NCBI RefSeq assembly: GCF_900188345.1
Contig: NZ_FZOD01000012.1
Span: 62,001 to 126,000 of the forward strand
Origin: Streptosporangium subroseum
GTDB lineage: Bacteria > Actinomycetota > Actinomycetes > Streptosporangiales > Streptosporangiaceae
Direction: 5' to 3'
Length of the DNA: 64,000 nucleotides
Positions 22,756 to 35,311 of the stretch are shown here, piece after piece. Below the pieces are notes generated by a model. That model was not told where the DNA came from. It was given only the letters and a program-made list of their open reading frames with translations, and searched no databases. Within the stretch, counting starts at the first letter, position 1. Each line of letters begins with the position of its first letter. Both the position numbers and the translations under genes were made by a program.

Positions 22756-24720
22756 ATGACGAGAGTGGGCGCGCGCCTGGCGGCGCTGGGCCTGACGCTG
22801 CTGCTGGTGGCGTTGCCCGCCGCTCAGGCGCAGGCCGCACAGCGAGCACGGACCGCGCAGCAGGTGCCGCGGGCCGAGCAGTCGCAGGCCGTACGGCAGG
22901 CACAGGCCGGGCAGGCGAAGATCGGGCAGGCACAGACCGGGCAAGCGCAGACCGGGCAGGAGCGAGCCGTGGGGCAGGCGCGGGCCGCGCGGGATCCCCA
23001 GGGGGGCAAGAAGATCGTCCGGCTGGGTGTGACGCAGTCCGTGGACTCGATGAACCCGTTCCTGGCCGTCCGCCTGGTCTCCTCCTCGATCCACCGGTGG
23101 ATGTACGGGTATCTCACGGTCCCCGACTCCAAGACCCTGAAGCCGAGCCCCGACCTGGCCGAGTCGTGGGAGACCTCGGACGACAAGCTGACCTGGACCT
23201 TCAAGATCCGTGATGCCAAGTGGTCCGACGGCAAGCCCGTCACCGCCCAGGACGCCGTGTGGACCTTCAACACGATCATGACCGTCGACGCGGCCAAGCA
23301 GGCCAACGGCCCGGCGGTGGAGAACTTCGAGAGCGTCACGGCGACCGACGACCGGACCCTGGTCATCAAGACCAAGAAGCCGCAGGCCTCGATGCTGGAG
23401 AACCCGATCCCGATCATGCCCAAGCACGTCTGGGAGGGCGTCGGCGACATCGGCGCGTTCGAGAACGACAGGTATCCGGTGGTCGGCAGCGGCCCGTACA
23501 TCGTGGTCGAACATCGCAAAGACGCCTACGTCAAGCTGAAGGCCAACCCCGGCTACTGGCGCGGCGCCCCCAAGATCGACGAGCTGCACGTCATCTTCTA
23601 CCAGAACCCCGAGGCCGCCAACGCGGGCCTGAAGAAGGGCGACATCGACCTGATCGGCCGGCTGAACGCCCCGCAGTTCGAGGCGCTGGCGGGCGACCCC
23701 AACATCGTGCAGTGGAACACCCCCGGCCGCAGGGCCGCCTACCTACAGCTGAACCACGGCGCGCAGACGATCGACAACAAGCCGGTCGGCGACGGTCACC
23801 CCGCCCTGAAGGACCCGAGGGTACGGCAGGCCATCCACTACGCGATCGACAAGCAGGCCCTGGTCGACCAGGTGCAGAACGGTCTCGCCACACCGGCCGA
23901 CGGCTCCATCGTGCCGCCGATGTATCAGGAGTTCTTCTGGAAGGCCGAGGGCGCCGACCTCGTCACCCACGACGCCGCGAAGGCCAACCAGATTCTCGAC
24001 GACGCCGGCTACGCGAAGGGCTCCGACGGGATCCGGATGATGCCCGACGGCAAGCGCAAGCTGGAGATGCGCTTCAGCATCCACACGGACACGCCCGTCG
24101 AGGACAAGCTCGCGCAGTTCCTGACCGGCTGGTTCAAGGACATCGGCATCGCGCTCTCGACGAAGAAGCTCGACTCCAACAAGTTCACCGAGGAGACCGG
24201 GTTCACCGGACTTTTCGACATCGCGATCAGCGGCTGGTCGGTCAACCCCGACCCCGAGGAGGTCCTGGCCACCCACCTGTGCAGCCGCAGGCCCACGGCG
24301 AGCGGCGAGGGCGGCGGCACCGAGTCGTTCTACTGCGACCCCGAATACGAGAGGCTCTACCAGCAGCAGCTGAGCGAGCTCGACCGGCCCAAGCGGGTCG
24401 AGCTCATCAAGCAGATGCAGAAGCGCCTCTACACCGACGCCCCGGTCATCGCCCTCTACTACCCGAACAACCTCGAGGGCTACCGCAAGGACCGGATCGC
24501 CGCCATCACCCCGATCCCCGAGGACAAGGGCATCCTGTACGGCGGAAGCGGCTACTGGCCCGTCTACTCCCTGCAGGCGGCGGCCCTCCCGGCCGGTCCG
24601 GCCGACGACGGCTCCAGCACCGGCCTCATCGTGGGCGCCGTCGCGGTCGTCGCGGTCCTGGCCGCGGGAGGCTTCCTCCTCACCAGGCGGCGTCGTTCCG
24701 TGGCGGACGAGCGGGAGTGA
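22756..24720 (+). CDS. Oligopeptide-type ABC binding protein with C-terminal membrane anchor
   Basis: 654 residues. A signal peptide (ARLAALGLTLLLVALPAAQAQAA) has no lipobox cysteine. It is followed by about 60 residues rich in Q, A, G and R made of GQAQT/RQAQA-like repeats, then a family-5 solute-binding protein (VTQSVDSMNPFL, then AESWETSDDKLTWTFKIRDA). The C-terminus has a transmembrane helix (GLIVGAVAVVAVLAAGGFLL) and a basic tail, so the protein is anchored at its C-terminal end rather than by lipid. It heads a five-gene Dpp/Opp-like operon. Confidence 0.9.
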   Translation: MTRVGARLAALGLTLLLVALPAAQAQAAQRARTAQQVPRAEQSQAVRQAQAGQAKIGQAQTGQAQTGQERAVGQARAARDPQGGKKIVRLGVTQSVDSMNPFLAVRLVSSSIHRWMYGYLTVPDSKTLKPSPDLAESWETSDDKLTWTFKIRDAKWSDGKPVTAQDAVWTFNTIMTVDAAKQANGPAVENFESVTATDDRTLVIKTKKPQASMLENPIPIMPKHVWEGVGDIGAFENDRYPVVGSGPYIVVEHRKDAYVKLKANPGYWRGAPKIDELHVIFYQNPEAANAGLKKGDIDLIGRLNAPQFEALAGDPNIVQWNTPGRRAAYLQLNHGAQTIDNKPVGDGHPALKDPRVRQAIHYAIDKQALVDQVQNGLATPADGSIVPPMYQEFFWKAEGADLVTHDAAKANQILDDAGYAKGSDGIRMMPDGKRKLEMRFSIHTDTPVEDKLAQFLTGWFKDIGIALSTKKLDSNKFTEETGFTGLFDIAISGWSVNPDPEEVLATHLCSRRPTASGEGGGTESFYCDPEYERLYQQQLSELDRPKRVELIKQMQKRLYTDAPVIALYYPNNLEGYRKDRIAAITPIPEDKGILYGGSGYWPVYSLQAAALPAGPADDGSSTGLIVGAVAVVAVLAAGGFLLTRRRRSVADERE

Positions 24721-24727
24721 CACCTCG

Positions 24728-25798
24728 ATGACAGCGCCTTCCGAGGTCGATCCCGGTACCCCGTTCGACGTCGAGCCCGCCGGACCGGCGGGTCCCGGCG
24801 GGGAGCGGGGCGCCCGCCGGACGGTGCTGCGCTACGCGCTGGCGAAGGCCGGTGGGGCGGTGCTCAGCATCGGGATGGTCATCGTCGCGACGTTCTTCCT
24901 GTTCCGGCTCATCCCCGGCGATCCCGCGATCGCCTACACGCGTGACGTGCCGCTCGACCCCGCACAGCTCGACCGGCTGCGCCACCAGATGGGACTCGAC
25001 AAGCCCCTGATGCAGCAGTTCCTCGACTTCGTGGGACGGACCCTCACGCTGGACCTCGGCACGTCCTACGAGTACAAGCGCCCGGTCGCCGATCTCATCG
25101 CGGAGAGGGTGGGCCCCACCCTGGTGCTCGTGGGCACCGGACTGGTCATCGCGGTCAGCCTGGGCCTGTGGCAGGGCACCAGGGCCGCGTGGAAGCACGG
25201 CAGCCGGTTCGACCGCTTCTCCACCGGTCTCTCGCTCGTCCTGTGGTCGGTGCCGACGTTCTGGCTGGGGCTGCTGCTCCTCATGGTCTTCGCGGCCGGG
25301 GTGGGACCGATACCGGGGATCTTCCCCACCCGGGGCATGGAGGACGTCGACGCGCCCGACGGGCCGCTGTACCTCCTCCACGTCGCACACCATCTGGTGC
25401 TGCCGTGTCTCACCCTGGTCGCCGTGGTCTACGCCCAGTACTTGCTCGTCATGCGCTCCTCGCTGCTCGACGAGATCGGCCAGGACTACGTGACCACCGC
25501 CAGGGCCAAGGGACTGCGCGACGACCAGGTACGGCGGCGCCATGCCGTGCCGAACGCGCTCCTGCCGACCGTGACGCTGGTGTTCATCCACATCGGGTTC
25601 GTGGTCGGAGGAGCGGTGTCGGTGGAGACCGTCTACTCCTGGCCGGGTCTCGGCCTGCTGTTCTACGAGGCGATCCAGGGGCCGGACTTCGCGGTCATGC
25701 AGGGGACGTTCATGGTGGTGTGCACCGCGGTGATCGTCATGAACACGTTGGCCGACGTGGCCTACCACGTCCTGGATCCGAGGGTGAGGTCTGCGTGA
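24728..25798 (+). CDS. Oligopeptide ABC permease, DppB-like
   Basis: 356 residues, DppB/OppB type. The N-terminal membrane helix with FFLFRLIPGDPAIAYT is characteristic, and the EAA loop is seen in DYVTTARAKGLRDDQVRRRH. It is 7 bp after the binding-protein stop codon. Its stop overlaps the GTG start of the next permease (GTGA). It forms the peptide channel with the DppC-like partner. Confidence 0.92.
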   Translation: MTAPSEVDPGTPFDVEPAGPAGPGGERGARRTVLRYALAKAGGAVLSIGMVIVATFFLFRLIPGDPAIAYTRDVPLDPAQLDRLRHQMGLDKPLMQQFLDFVGRTLTLDLGTSYEYKRPVADLIAERVGPTLVLVGTGLVIAVSLGLWQGTRAAWKHGSRFDRFSTGLSLVLWSVPTFWLGLLLLMVFAAGVGPIPGIFPTRGMEDVDAPDGPLYLLHVAHHLVLPCLTLVAVVYAQYLLVMRSSLLDEIGQDYVTTARAKGLRDDQVRRRHAVPNALLPTVTLVFIHIGFVVGGAVSVETVYSWPGLGLLFYEAIQGPDFAVMQGTFMVVCTAVIVMNTLADVAYHVLDPRVRSA

Positions 25799-26676
25799 AC
25801 ATCACCTGGACCCGGCGCAGGACGGCGCTGTCGCGCTTCTGGCGGGACTACCGACGGCAGCGGGCCGGACTGTACGGCGCGGCGATCCTGATCGCCGCCG
25901 TGGCACTGGCCCTCCTCACCCCGTTGGTCACCGACCCGGCCGGCATGGACGTCACCAGGGCGACGGGCGCCAAGATGGCCGCCCCAAGCCTGGACTTCCC
26001 GCTGGGCACCGACGAGTCGGGCCGGTCCGTCCTGCTGATGACCCTGTGGGGCTCTCGGGTCTCGTTGCTCATCGGTTTCATGTCGGCGCTGCTCAGCATG
26101 ACCATCGGCACGGTGACGGGCATCGCGGCGGGCCACTTCCGCGGCTGGACGTCGGCCGTGCTGCTGCGGATCACCGACTGGTTCCTGGTCCTGCCGTCGC
26201 TCGTGCTGGCCCTGGTGCTCGCGGCCATCCTCGGCGGCGGCACGTCCACGATCATCCTGGCGATCGGCGTGACCTCCTGGGCCTCCACGGCGAGACTGAT
26301 CAGGGCGCAGACCCTGTCCGTCGAGGCCAGGCCGTACATCGAGCGCTCCAGAGCACTCGGCGCGGGACACTGGCACATCATGACCAGGCACGTGCTCCCG
26401 AACGTCGCCCCGCTGGTGCTGGCCAACACGACCCTGCAGGTGGCCAGCGCCATCGTCGCGGAGTCGACCCTGGCCTTCCTCGGCGCAGACTCGGGCAAGG
26501 TGTCGTGGGGCGGCATGCTGCGCGGCTCCTACGACTGGGGCGCCGCCACCTCCGGCGCGTGGTGGTACGTTCTCGCGCCCGGTCTCTGCATCGTCGCGGT
26601 CGTGATGGCGTTCACGCTGTGCGGCCGGGCGCTGGAGGCCGTACTCAATCCACGCCTGCGGGGGGTCTCCCGATGA
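25795..26676 (+). CDS. Oligopeptide ABC permease, DppC-like
   Basis: 293 residues from GTG 25795. It has an N-terminal cytoplasmic stretch (LSRFWRDYRRQRAGLYGAA), the LGTDESGRSVLLMTLWGSRV region conserved in DppC/OppC, and the EAA loop in YIERSRALGAGHWHIMTRHV. A much longer open frame upstream is spurious, since it would overlap the dppB-like gene. It overlaps the neighbouring genes on both sides by 4 bp. Confidence 0.92.
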   Translation: MNITWTRRRTALSRFWRDYRRQRAGLYGAAILIAAVALALLTPLVTDPAGMDVTRATGAKMAAPSLDFPLGTDESGRSVLLMTLWGSRVSLLIGFMSALLSMTIGTVTGIAAGHFRGWTSAVLLRITDWFLVLPSLVLALVLAAILGGGTSTIILAIGVTSWASTARLIRAQTLSVEARPYIERSRALGAGHWHIMTRHVLPNVAPLVLANTTLQVASAIVAESTLAFLGADSGKVSWGGMLRGSYDWGAATSGAWWYVLAPGLCIVAVVMAFTLCGRALEAVLNPRLRGVSR

Positions 26677-27713
26677 GTCTGCTCCGACTGCGCGACGTCG
26701 CGGTCACCTACAGGGTGGCCTCGGGCGAGGTGCCCGCCGTGCGCGGGGTGTCGCTGGACCTGGCGGCGGGGCAGGCGCTCGGCGTGGCGGGGGAGTCGGG
26801 GTCGGGGAAGTCGACGCTGGCCATGGCCCTGCTGCGGCTGCTTCCCCGGGACGCGCGTGTGACCGGGGAGATCCTCCTGGACGGGGAGGACGTCCTCACG
26901 ATGAACTGGGGGCGGCTGCGCGCGGTGCGCTGGGCGTCGGCCTCGGTGGTCTTCCAGGGGGCGCAGCACGCCCTGAACCCGGTGCGGCGGATCGAGCAGC
27001 AGATCGCCGAGCCGCTGCTGGTCCACGGGATGGCGACCCCGGCCGAGGCGCGGCGGAAGGTGGGAGAGCTGCTGGAGCAGGTCGGCCTGCCCGCCTGGAG
27101 GGCCCGCAGCTACCCGCACGAGCTGTCCGGCGGGCAGCGCCAGCGCGTGATGATCGCCATGGCGCTGGCCTGCTCGCCACGCCTGATCATCGCCGACGAG
27201 CCGACGACCGCCCTGGACGTGATGATCCAGGCGCAGGTGCTCGCGCTGATCCGCTCGCTCATCGCCGAGCATGACATCAGCCTGATCATGATTTCTCATG
27301 ACCTTTCGGTCCTGGCCTCCATGTGCGACCGGCTGGCGGTCATGTACGCGGGCCGGGTGGTGGAGTCGGGCCCCTCGGGCGAGGTCTTCCGGGACGCGCG
27401 GCATCCCTACAGCCTGGCGCTGTCGGCGGCCTTCCCCACGGTCGGCGACCCCGCCTCCCGGCGGGCGCCCAAAGGACTGGGCGGCGACCCGCCCGACCCC
27501 ATGCACCTGCCCACCGGGTGCTCCTTCCATCCCCGCTGCCCGGTCGCCCTGCCCGAGTGCGCGTTCCAGGAGGTCGAGCTCTGGGCCGCCGGCGAGAGCC
27601 GTACGGCCGCATGCGTGCACGTCCGGCCCGAGTCCGTCCAGCCGGCCGGACCGGGCGAGGGCCTGGAGAAGCAGAGCGTCCCGGTCGCGCGACCGGCGGA
27701 GGAGAGCCAGTGA
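26673..27713 (+). CDS. Oligopeptide ABC ATPase, DppD-like
   Basis: 346 residues from ATG 26673 (overlapping the permease stop as ATGA). Walker [10 protein letters not shown] is at 40-48, followed by the signature LSGGQRQRV and Walker [13 protein letters not shown]. The C-terminal oligopeptide-transporter extension with [13 protein letters not shown] is present. It hydrolyses ATP to drive uptake in pair with the following ATPase. Confidence 0.93.
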   Translation: MSLLRLRDVAVTYRVASGEVPAVRGVSLDLAAGQALGVAGESGSGKSTLAMALLRLLPRDARVTGEILLDGEDVLTMNWGRLRAVRWASASVVFQGAQHALNPVRRIEQQIAEPLLVHGMATPAEARRKVGELLEQVGLPAWRARSYPHELSGGQRQRVMIAMALACSPRLIIADEPTTALDVMIQAQVLALIRSLIAEHDISLIMISHDLSVLASMCDRLAVMYAGRVVESGPSGEVFRDARHPYSLALSAAFPTVGDPASRRAPKGLGGDPPDPMHLPTGCSFHPRCPVALPECAFQEVELWAAGESRTAACVHVRPESVQPAGPGEGLEKQSVPVARPAEESQ

Positions 27714-28714
27714 CCGAACGCCGTGAGAACGCCGGGGAGCGCGGCTCCCTGCTCGAAGCCCGGGACCTGCACGTGGAGTTCGCCTCGCGCGGGCGGCGCG
27801 CCCGCGCGGTGGACGGGGTGAACCTCGCTGTGGGCGAGGGGGAGATCGTGGCGCTGGTCGGCGAGTCCGGCTGCGGCAAGACGACGTTGGCCCGCACCCT
27901 GCTCGGTCTGGAGCGCCCCACCTCGGGATCGGTCCTGTACGGCGGAGCGCCCCTGTCCTACTCCTCGCGCGCGCTGAAGGCCTACCGCCGCGAGGTGCAG
28001 TTGGTGCTGCAGGACCCGACCGGGTCGCTCAACCCCCGGCACACCGTCTACGAGGCGGTGGCCGAGGGGCCGCGCATCCACGGCATGTCCGACGAGCGGG
28101 ACCGGGTCGTGTCGGCGCTGGCGCGGACGGGGCTCCGCCCCCCGGAGCGGTTCCTCCACTCCTATCCGCACGAGTTGTCCGGTGGCCAGCGGCAGCGCGT
28201 CGTCATCGCGGGAGCCCTCGCGCTGGACCCCCGGGTCCTGGTCGCGGACGAGCCGGTGGCCTCGCTGGACGCCTCGGTCCGCGGCGAGATCCTCGCCCTG
28301 CTGCTGAGGCTCCGGGACGAGCTGGGCCTGTCGGCCCTGGTGGTCACCCACGACCTCGGGCTGGCCTGGAACATCGCCGACCGCGTCGCCGTGATGTATC
28401 TCGGCAGGATCGTCGAGTCGGGTCCCGTCGAGCAGGTCCTGAGGTCGCCGACCCACCCCTACACGCAGGCGCTGCTGTCGGTGCTGCCCGAGTCGCCGTC
28501 GCCCGTGGTGCTGAGCGGCGAGCCGCCGGACCCGACCAGGATCCCCGGCGGCTGCCGTTTCCACCCGCGCTGCCAGGTCCTCGCCGCGGGCGCGGCGGCC
28601 AGGGCCGGGGTGGAGGGGCGGTGCAGGTCACAGCCCCTGGCGATCCTTCCCGTCTCGCCGTTCTCGGCGGATTCCCACGCCGCCTGCCACTACGCCGGGG
28701 CGCGCCTGGAATAG
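27710..28714 (+). CDS. Oligopeptide ABC ATPase, DppF-like
   Basis: 334 residues from GTG 27710, overlapping the previous stop codon by 4 bp. Walker A GESGCGKTT is at 51-59, then [10 protein letters not shown] and VADEPVASLD. The C-terminal extension includes GGCRFHPRC. It is the second ATPase and the last gene of the operon. The peptide-binding protein is unusual; the ATPases are ordinary. Confidence 0.93.
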   Translation: MTERRENAGERGSLLEARDLHVEFASRGRRARAVDGVNLAVGEGEIVALVGESGCGKTTLARTLLGLERPTSGSVLYGGAPLSYSSRALKAYRREVQLVLQDPTGSLNPRHTVYEAVAEGPRIHGMSDERDRVVSALARTGLRPPERFLHSYPHELSGGQRQRVVIAGALALDPRVLVADEPVASLDASVRGEILALLLRLRDELGLSALVVTHDLGLAWNIADRVAVMYLGRIVESGPVEQVLRSPTHPYTQALLSVLPESPSPVVLSGEPPDPTRIPGGCRFHPRCQVLAAGAAARAGVEGRCRSQPLAILPVSPFSADSHAACHYAGARLE

Positions 28715-28733
28715 TCCACGCAAGATCCCGCTC

Positions 28734-28760
28734 CCGCCCGGTCGCTCGGTGGCCGGGCGG
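28734..28760. terminator. Hairpin between convergent genes
   Basis: CCGCCCGG-(11 nt)-CCGGGCGG, located 20 bp after the oligopeptide operon and just past the 3' end of the convergent DUF2252 gene; it could terminate both. Confidence 0.5.
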
Positions 28761-28771
28761 TTCGTCTCCGG

Positions 28772-30073
28772 TCAGAGGCCGGGAAGGCGGCCGTTGCGGA
28801 ACAGGTCGACGAAGAGCTGGTGGTCAATCCTGGCCTGCGCGCCGTAGGAGTGGGCGAAGCCGACGAGCATGCCGGTGAAGCCGTCGAGGTCACCGCCGAT
28901 CACGGCCATGATCGCGTCCTCGGTGGAGAAGTCGACCAGGTCGTGGCTGGACTCGTCGTCGGCCACCGAGTGCATGCGGGCCACGGCCCGGCCGAGGTCG
29001 CGGATCACCGAGGCGAGCTCGTCCGGCTCGTTGACGTCGCCCCAGTCGAGGTCGGCGGAGTAGGGGGAGACCTCGGCGACAAGCTGGCCGACGCCGTTCA
29101 GCGTGGTGTAGCCGAGCCAGGGGTCGGCGTAGGCCTGCAGGGCCCGCTGCGACTCGGCGGTGCGGTGACCCTGGTGCTTGAAGTAGCCGTGCACCTTCTC
29201 GTCGACGATGTGCCTGGCCACGGCCGGGACCTGGGCCTGCTTCATGTAGAGGATGACGTCGTTCTCCAGGGCCTGGGTATGGCCCTCCAGCAGCATGTTG
29301 TAGGAGGGCAGTCCGGCCGATCCGATGCCGACGCCCGTGCGGAGCGCGAAGTCCTTGATCGTGTGCTCGACCTTGGAGGCGGAGGGGGGAAGGGTCGTCA
29401 GGTAGTCCTGGAACGCCGCCTGCACCAGCTCCCTGGTCTCCTGGTCGACCGGGTAGCGGCCGTCCATGACGGCGAATCTGCGGTCGAAGTTCTCGACCGT
29501 GGTCTCCAGGTCCAGCAGCGCCACGCGGGTGTTCAGGCGGGCGAACTGCAGCACCCGGTGGAGGGTGCCGGTGGTGGTCTCCAGGGTCAGCGAGCCGATC
29601 GCGTCGTCCCCGCCGTCCGAGATGCCGGTCAGCTCGCCGACGTAGGAGTGGGCGAACTCGGTCACCAGGCCGGTGATCACCTCGTCCGAGAGCGCCTTGG
29701 CGTACCCGATGAGCGCGATGCTGGCCACGAACCGCTTGAGGTCCCAGACGTAGGGCCCGACGTAGGCCTCGTCGAAGTCGTTGACGTTGAAGACCAGGAC
29801 GCCCGAGGCGTTCATGTAGGTGCCGAAGTTCTCGGCGTGCAGATCACCGTGGATCCACACCCGCCGGGTCTGACTGTCCAGGAAGGCGTCGTCGGCGAAC
29901 GTGCCGGTCATGTCCGCGTAGAACAGGGCGGCGCTGCCACGGTAGAAGGCGAAGGGAGTGGCCGCCATCTTTCTGAACTTGCGCCGGAAGGCGGCGGGGT
30001 CACGTTTGATGGAGTCGCCGAACTCGGTGATCAGGACGTCGAGGATGTGCGCCGAGCGCCCACTGGTGGTCAT
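28772..30073 (-). CDS. DUF2252 family protein
   Basis: About 433 residues. Family landmarks are MAATPFAFYRGSAALFYADM, RVWIHGDLHAENFGTY and VFNVNDFDEAYVGPYVWDLK. The HGDLHAEN and DFDE elements recall the catalytic and metal-binding loops of protein-kinase-like (APH/HipA) folds, so phosphotransfer is a reasonable guess, but no member's function is firmly known. ATG 30073 is chosen; GTG 30082 is possible and neither has a clear ribosome-binding site. It is monocistronic. Confidence 0.87.
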   Translation of the reverse strand: MTTSGRSAHILDVLITEFGDSIKRDPAAFRRKFRKMAATPFAFYRGSAALFYADMTGTFADDAFLDSQTRRVWIHGDLHAENFGTYMNASGVLVFNVNDFDEAYVGPYVWDLKRFVASIALIGYAKALSDEVITGLVTEFAHSYVGELTGISDGGDDAIGSLTLETTTGTLHRVLQFARLNTRVALLDLETTVENFDRRFAVMDGRYPVDQETRELVQAAFQDYLTTLPPSASKVEHTIKDFALRTGVGIGSAGLPSYNMLLEGHTQALENDVILYMKQAQVPAVARHIVDEKVHGYFKHQGHRTAESQRALQAYADPWLGYTTLNGVGQLVAEVSPYSADLDWGDVNEPDELASVIRDLGRAVARMHSVADDESSHDLVDFSTEDAIMAVIGGDLDGFTGMLVGFAHSYGAQARIDHQLFVDLFRNGRLPGL

Positions 30074-30318
30074 GATGCGCACGTTAGACGCAGAGACCGG
30101 AACTCCGCCACATCCGGGGCATCACAAACCTGGAACGCGACAATCGCCGATTCCGCTCCCATCCGCGGCTGATCGCCCCTGCCATCGGGCCTCCTGATCG
30201 GCGCCCCCGTGCGGTGGCCGGACGCGCGTGAGACGCATATCACCGCGAGACGGAATCGACTGCCGCCCCGATTCGGGCCCGCCGCCGTCTTGTCAGGATC
30301 CGTACGACGTGTAACCTG

Positions 30319-30347
30319 AAAGAATTCTTTTGAAAGACTTCTTTCAA
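30319..30347. promoter_or_regulatory. Adjacent palindromes before the ArsR gene, candidate operator
   Basis: AAAGAATTCTTT (30319-30330, perfect) runs into TTGAAAGACTTCTTTCAA (30330-30347, 8 of 9 pairs). Both are AT-rich in a GC-rich genome and lie 13 bp before the ArsR start codon, ideal for autorepression. Confidence 0.6.
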
Positions 30348-30359
30348 GTTGGAGCGACA

Positions 30360-30917
30360 ATGAGCCATCCCCAGCCCCGACGTGTCAGTGACGTCGACGC
30401 TCTCAAGGCGCTCGCGCATCCACTGCGCGTCTCGCTACTCCATCACCTGCTCGCGGTGGGTCCACGTACGGCCAGCGAGTGCGCCGAGGAGGTCGGGTCG
30501 ACCGGCTCGAACTGCAGCTGGCACCTGCGTCAGCTCGCGAAGTTCGGGTTCGTCGAACGCGTCGAGACGGCCAACGGCAGGGAGCGCCCGTGGCGATCCA
30601 CCGAGGTCGGCATCGACATCGGCGCGTTCGACGAGGACCCGGCCGTGCGCACCCAGCAGGACGCGCTGCTCGCTTTGCAGCTCAACGAGGACAACCGGCT
30701 CATGCAGCGGTTCCTCGACCGGCAGCACGAGCTCCCGAGGGAGTGGCTGCTCGCCTCGGCGATGCACGGCTACACGCTGAACGTGAGACCGGAGGAGCTG
30801 ACCGAGTTGCTCGGCACGATCGACGATCTGCTGCGGCCCTATCTTGTCGCGGTGCGTGAGGACGCACCGGAGGGCTCGGCCCCGGCGCACGTCGGCATCC
30901 GGGCGTTCCTCCGATGA
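30360..30917 (+). CDS. ArsR-family transcriptional regulator
   Basis: 185 residues from ATG 30360. The winged helix appears as LKALAHPLRVSLLHHLLAVG, then TASECAEEVGSTGSNCSWHL and RQLAKFGFVERV. No paired metal-binding cysteines are evident, so it is likely a non-metal ArsR type with a C-terminal helical part. Its TGA overlaps the ATG of the following MFS gene. Such ArsR-MFS pairs commonly act as drug-responsive repressor and efflux pump. Confidence 0.9.
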   Translation: MSHPQPRRVSDVDALKALAHPLRVSLLHHLLAVGPRTASECAEEVGSTGSNCSWHLRQLAKFGFVERVETANGRERPWRSTEVGIDIGAFDEDPAVRTQQDALLALQLNEDNRLMQRFLDRQHELPREWLLASAMHGYTLNVRPEELTELLGTIDDLLRPYLVAVREDAPEGSAPAHVGIRAFLR

Positions 30918-32185
30918 TCGGGCCACTGCGCGAAAGAGCGTTCCTCCGCCTGTGGATCGCGGGATTCATCTCCGAGATCGGCGACTGGATGCTGCTGGTC
31001 GCCCTGCCCGTCTTCGTTTACCAGCTCACCGGCTCCGCCGCGGCGACCGCGACCACGTTTGTCGTGGCGCTGCTGCCGAGCCTGCTGCTCTCGCCCGTGG
31101 CGGGAGTATTGGCCGACCGGTGGGACCGGCGTCGCCTGATGCTCGGCGTGAGCCTCGTGCAGGCGGCGGCCCTGCTGCCCCTGCTGGCCGTGCACGACGC
31201 CGGGGATCTGGTGCTGATCAATGTTGTCATGGTCGCGCACGCCGGCCTGGCCATCCTGTTCGAACCCGCCAAGAACGCCCTGCTGCCCACGCTCGTCAAA
31301 CCCGACCAGGTGGCCGCGGCGAACGGCCTGATCGGTCTGAACAGCAATCTGGCGCGGCTGATCGGCGCGTCACTCGGCGGGGTCCTGCTCGGCTTCTCCG
31401 GGCTGGCCGGTGTGTTGCTGGCGGACGTCGTCTCGTTCCTGCTCGCCGCGTTGCTGCTGCTGCGTCCGTTCCGGGCCGGCACCGTGAAACGCGAGCATCC
31501 GCCGGTGTTCCGGGCATGGCTGGAAGGGCTGCGGGAGATCCGGGATCGCGGGCCGCTGCGGGTCATGCTGGGGGTCGTCGGCCTGATGGCGGTGAGCCAG
31601 GGCATCTTCGTCGTGTTGTTCGTGGTGTTCGTGACCGATCGGCTCGGCGGCGGAGAGGCGGAGATCGGGGTACTGCGCGGCGTCCAAGCTGTCGGCGGCG
31701 TGCTCGGCGGCCTGCTGGTGGGCGTGCTGGCCCGGCGGCTGCGGGCCGGCCGGTTGCTCGGTCTGGCCCTGCTGGTGTTCGGCCTGATCTCCGCGATCGG
31801 CTGGAACGGCCCGTACGTGACGATGGCACCGGCCTTCTACCTCGTCCTGTTCGCCGTCATCGGCGCGCCAGGCGTCATCGCGGGTGTCGGAATGATGTCC
31901 GTTCTGCAACTGCACACCGCCGACGAGACGCGAGGGCGGGTGCTGGGCAGCTTCTTCAGCCTGAACGACGGCTTCCAGGCGCTCGGCATGATGCTCGCCG
32001 GTGTGCTCGTGGTGCCCCTCGGCCTCACCGTGATGCTCAACGTCCAGGCGGGGCTCTACGCGCTCGCCGGACTTGTCGCACTGCGCCGATGGTGGCGGGA
32101 GAAGCCCGGGGACGCCGCCCTCCCGCCGGTCCTGACCACCGAGGCGGCTCTTGACGCCGATCAATCTGTAAATAAAGCTTACTAA
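30914..32185 (+). CDS. MFS transporter (DHA3/enterobactin-exporter type)
   Basis: 423 residues and about 12 membrane segments. The N-terminal FLRLWIAGFISEIGDWMLLV and the loop-2 motif GVLADRWDRRRLM identify the MFS_3 group, usually exporters of drugs or siderophores. It is translationally coupled to the ArsR regulator, which probably controls it. The transported substrate is unknown. Confidence 0.9.
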   Translation: MIGPLRERAFLRLWIAGFISEIGDWMLLVALPVFVYQLTGSAAATATTFVVALLPSLLLSPVAGVLADRWDRRRLMLGVSLVQAAALLPLLAVHDAGDLVLINVVMVAHAGLAILFEPAKNALLPTLVKPDQVAAANGLIGLNSNLARLIGASLGGVLLGFSGLAGVLLADVVSFLLAALLLLRPFRAGTVKREHPPVFRAWLEGLREIRDRGPLRVMLGVVGLMAVSQGIFVVLFVVFVTDRLGGGEAEIGVLRGVQAVGGVLGGLLVGVLARRLRAGRLLGLALLVFGLISAIGWNGPYVTMAPAFYLVLFAVIGAPGVIAGVGMMSVLQLHTADETRGRVLGSFFSLNDGFQALGMMLAGVLVVPLGLTVMLNVQAGLYALAGLVALRRWWREKPGDAALPPVLTTEAALDADQSVNKAY

Positions 32186-32186
32186 C
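32168..32186 (+). promoter_or_regulatory. AT-rich imperfect palindrome before GH20
   Basis: GTAAATAAAGCTTACTAAC centred on AAGCTT, overlapping the MFS stop codon and 28 bp before the GH20 start. It is reminiscent of, but weaker than, the CsnR-like boxes elsewhere in the window. Confidence 0.3.
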
Positions 32187-32213
32187 CGTTGGCCCGAGCC
32201 CACGGAGGACGTC

Positions 32214-35311
<3,098 letters not shown>

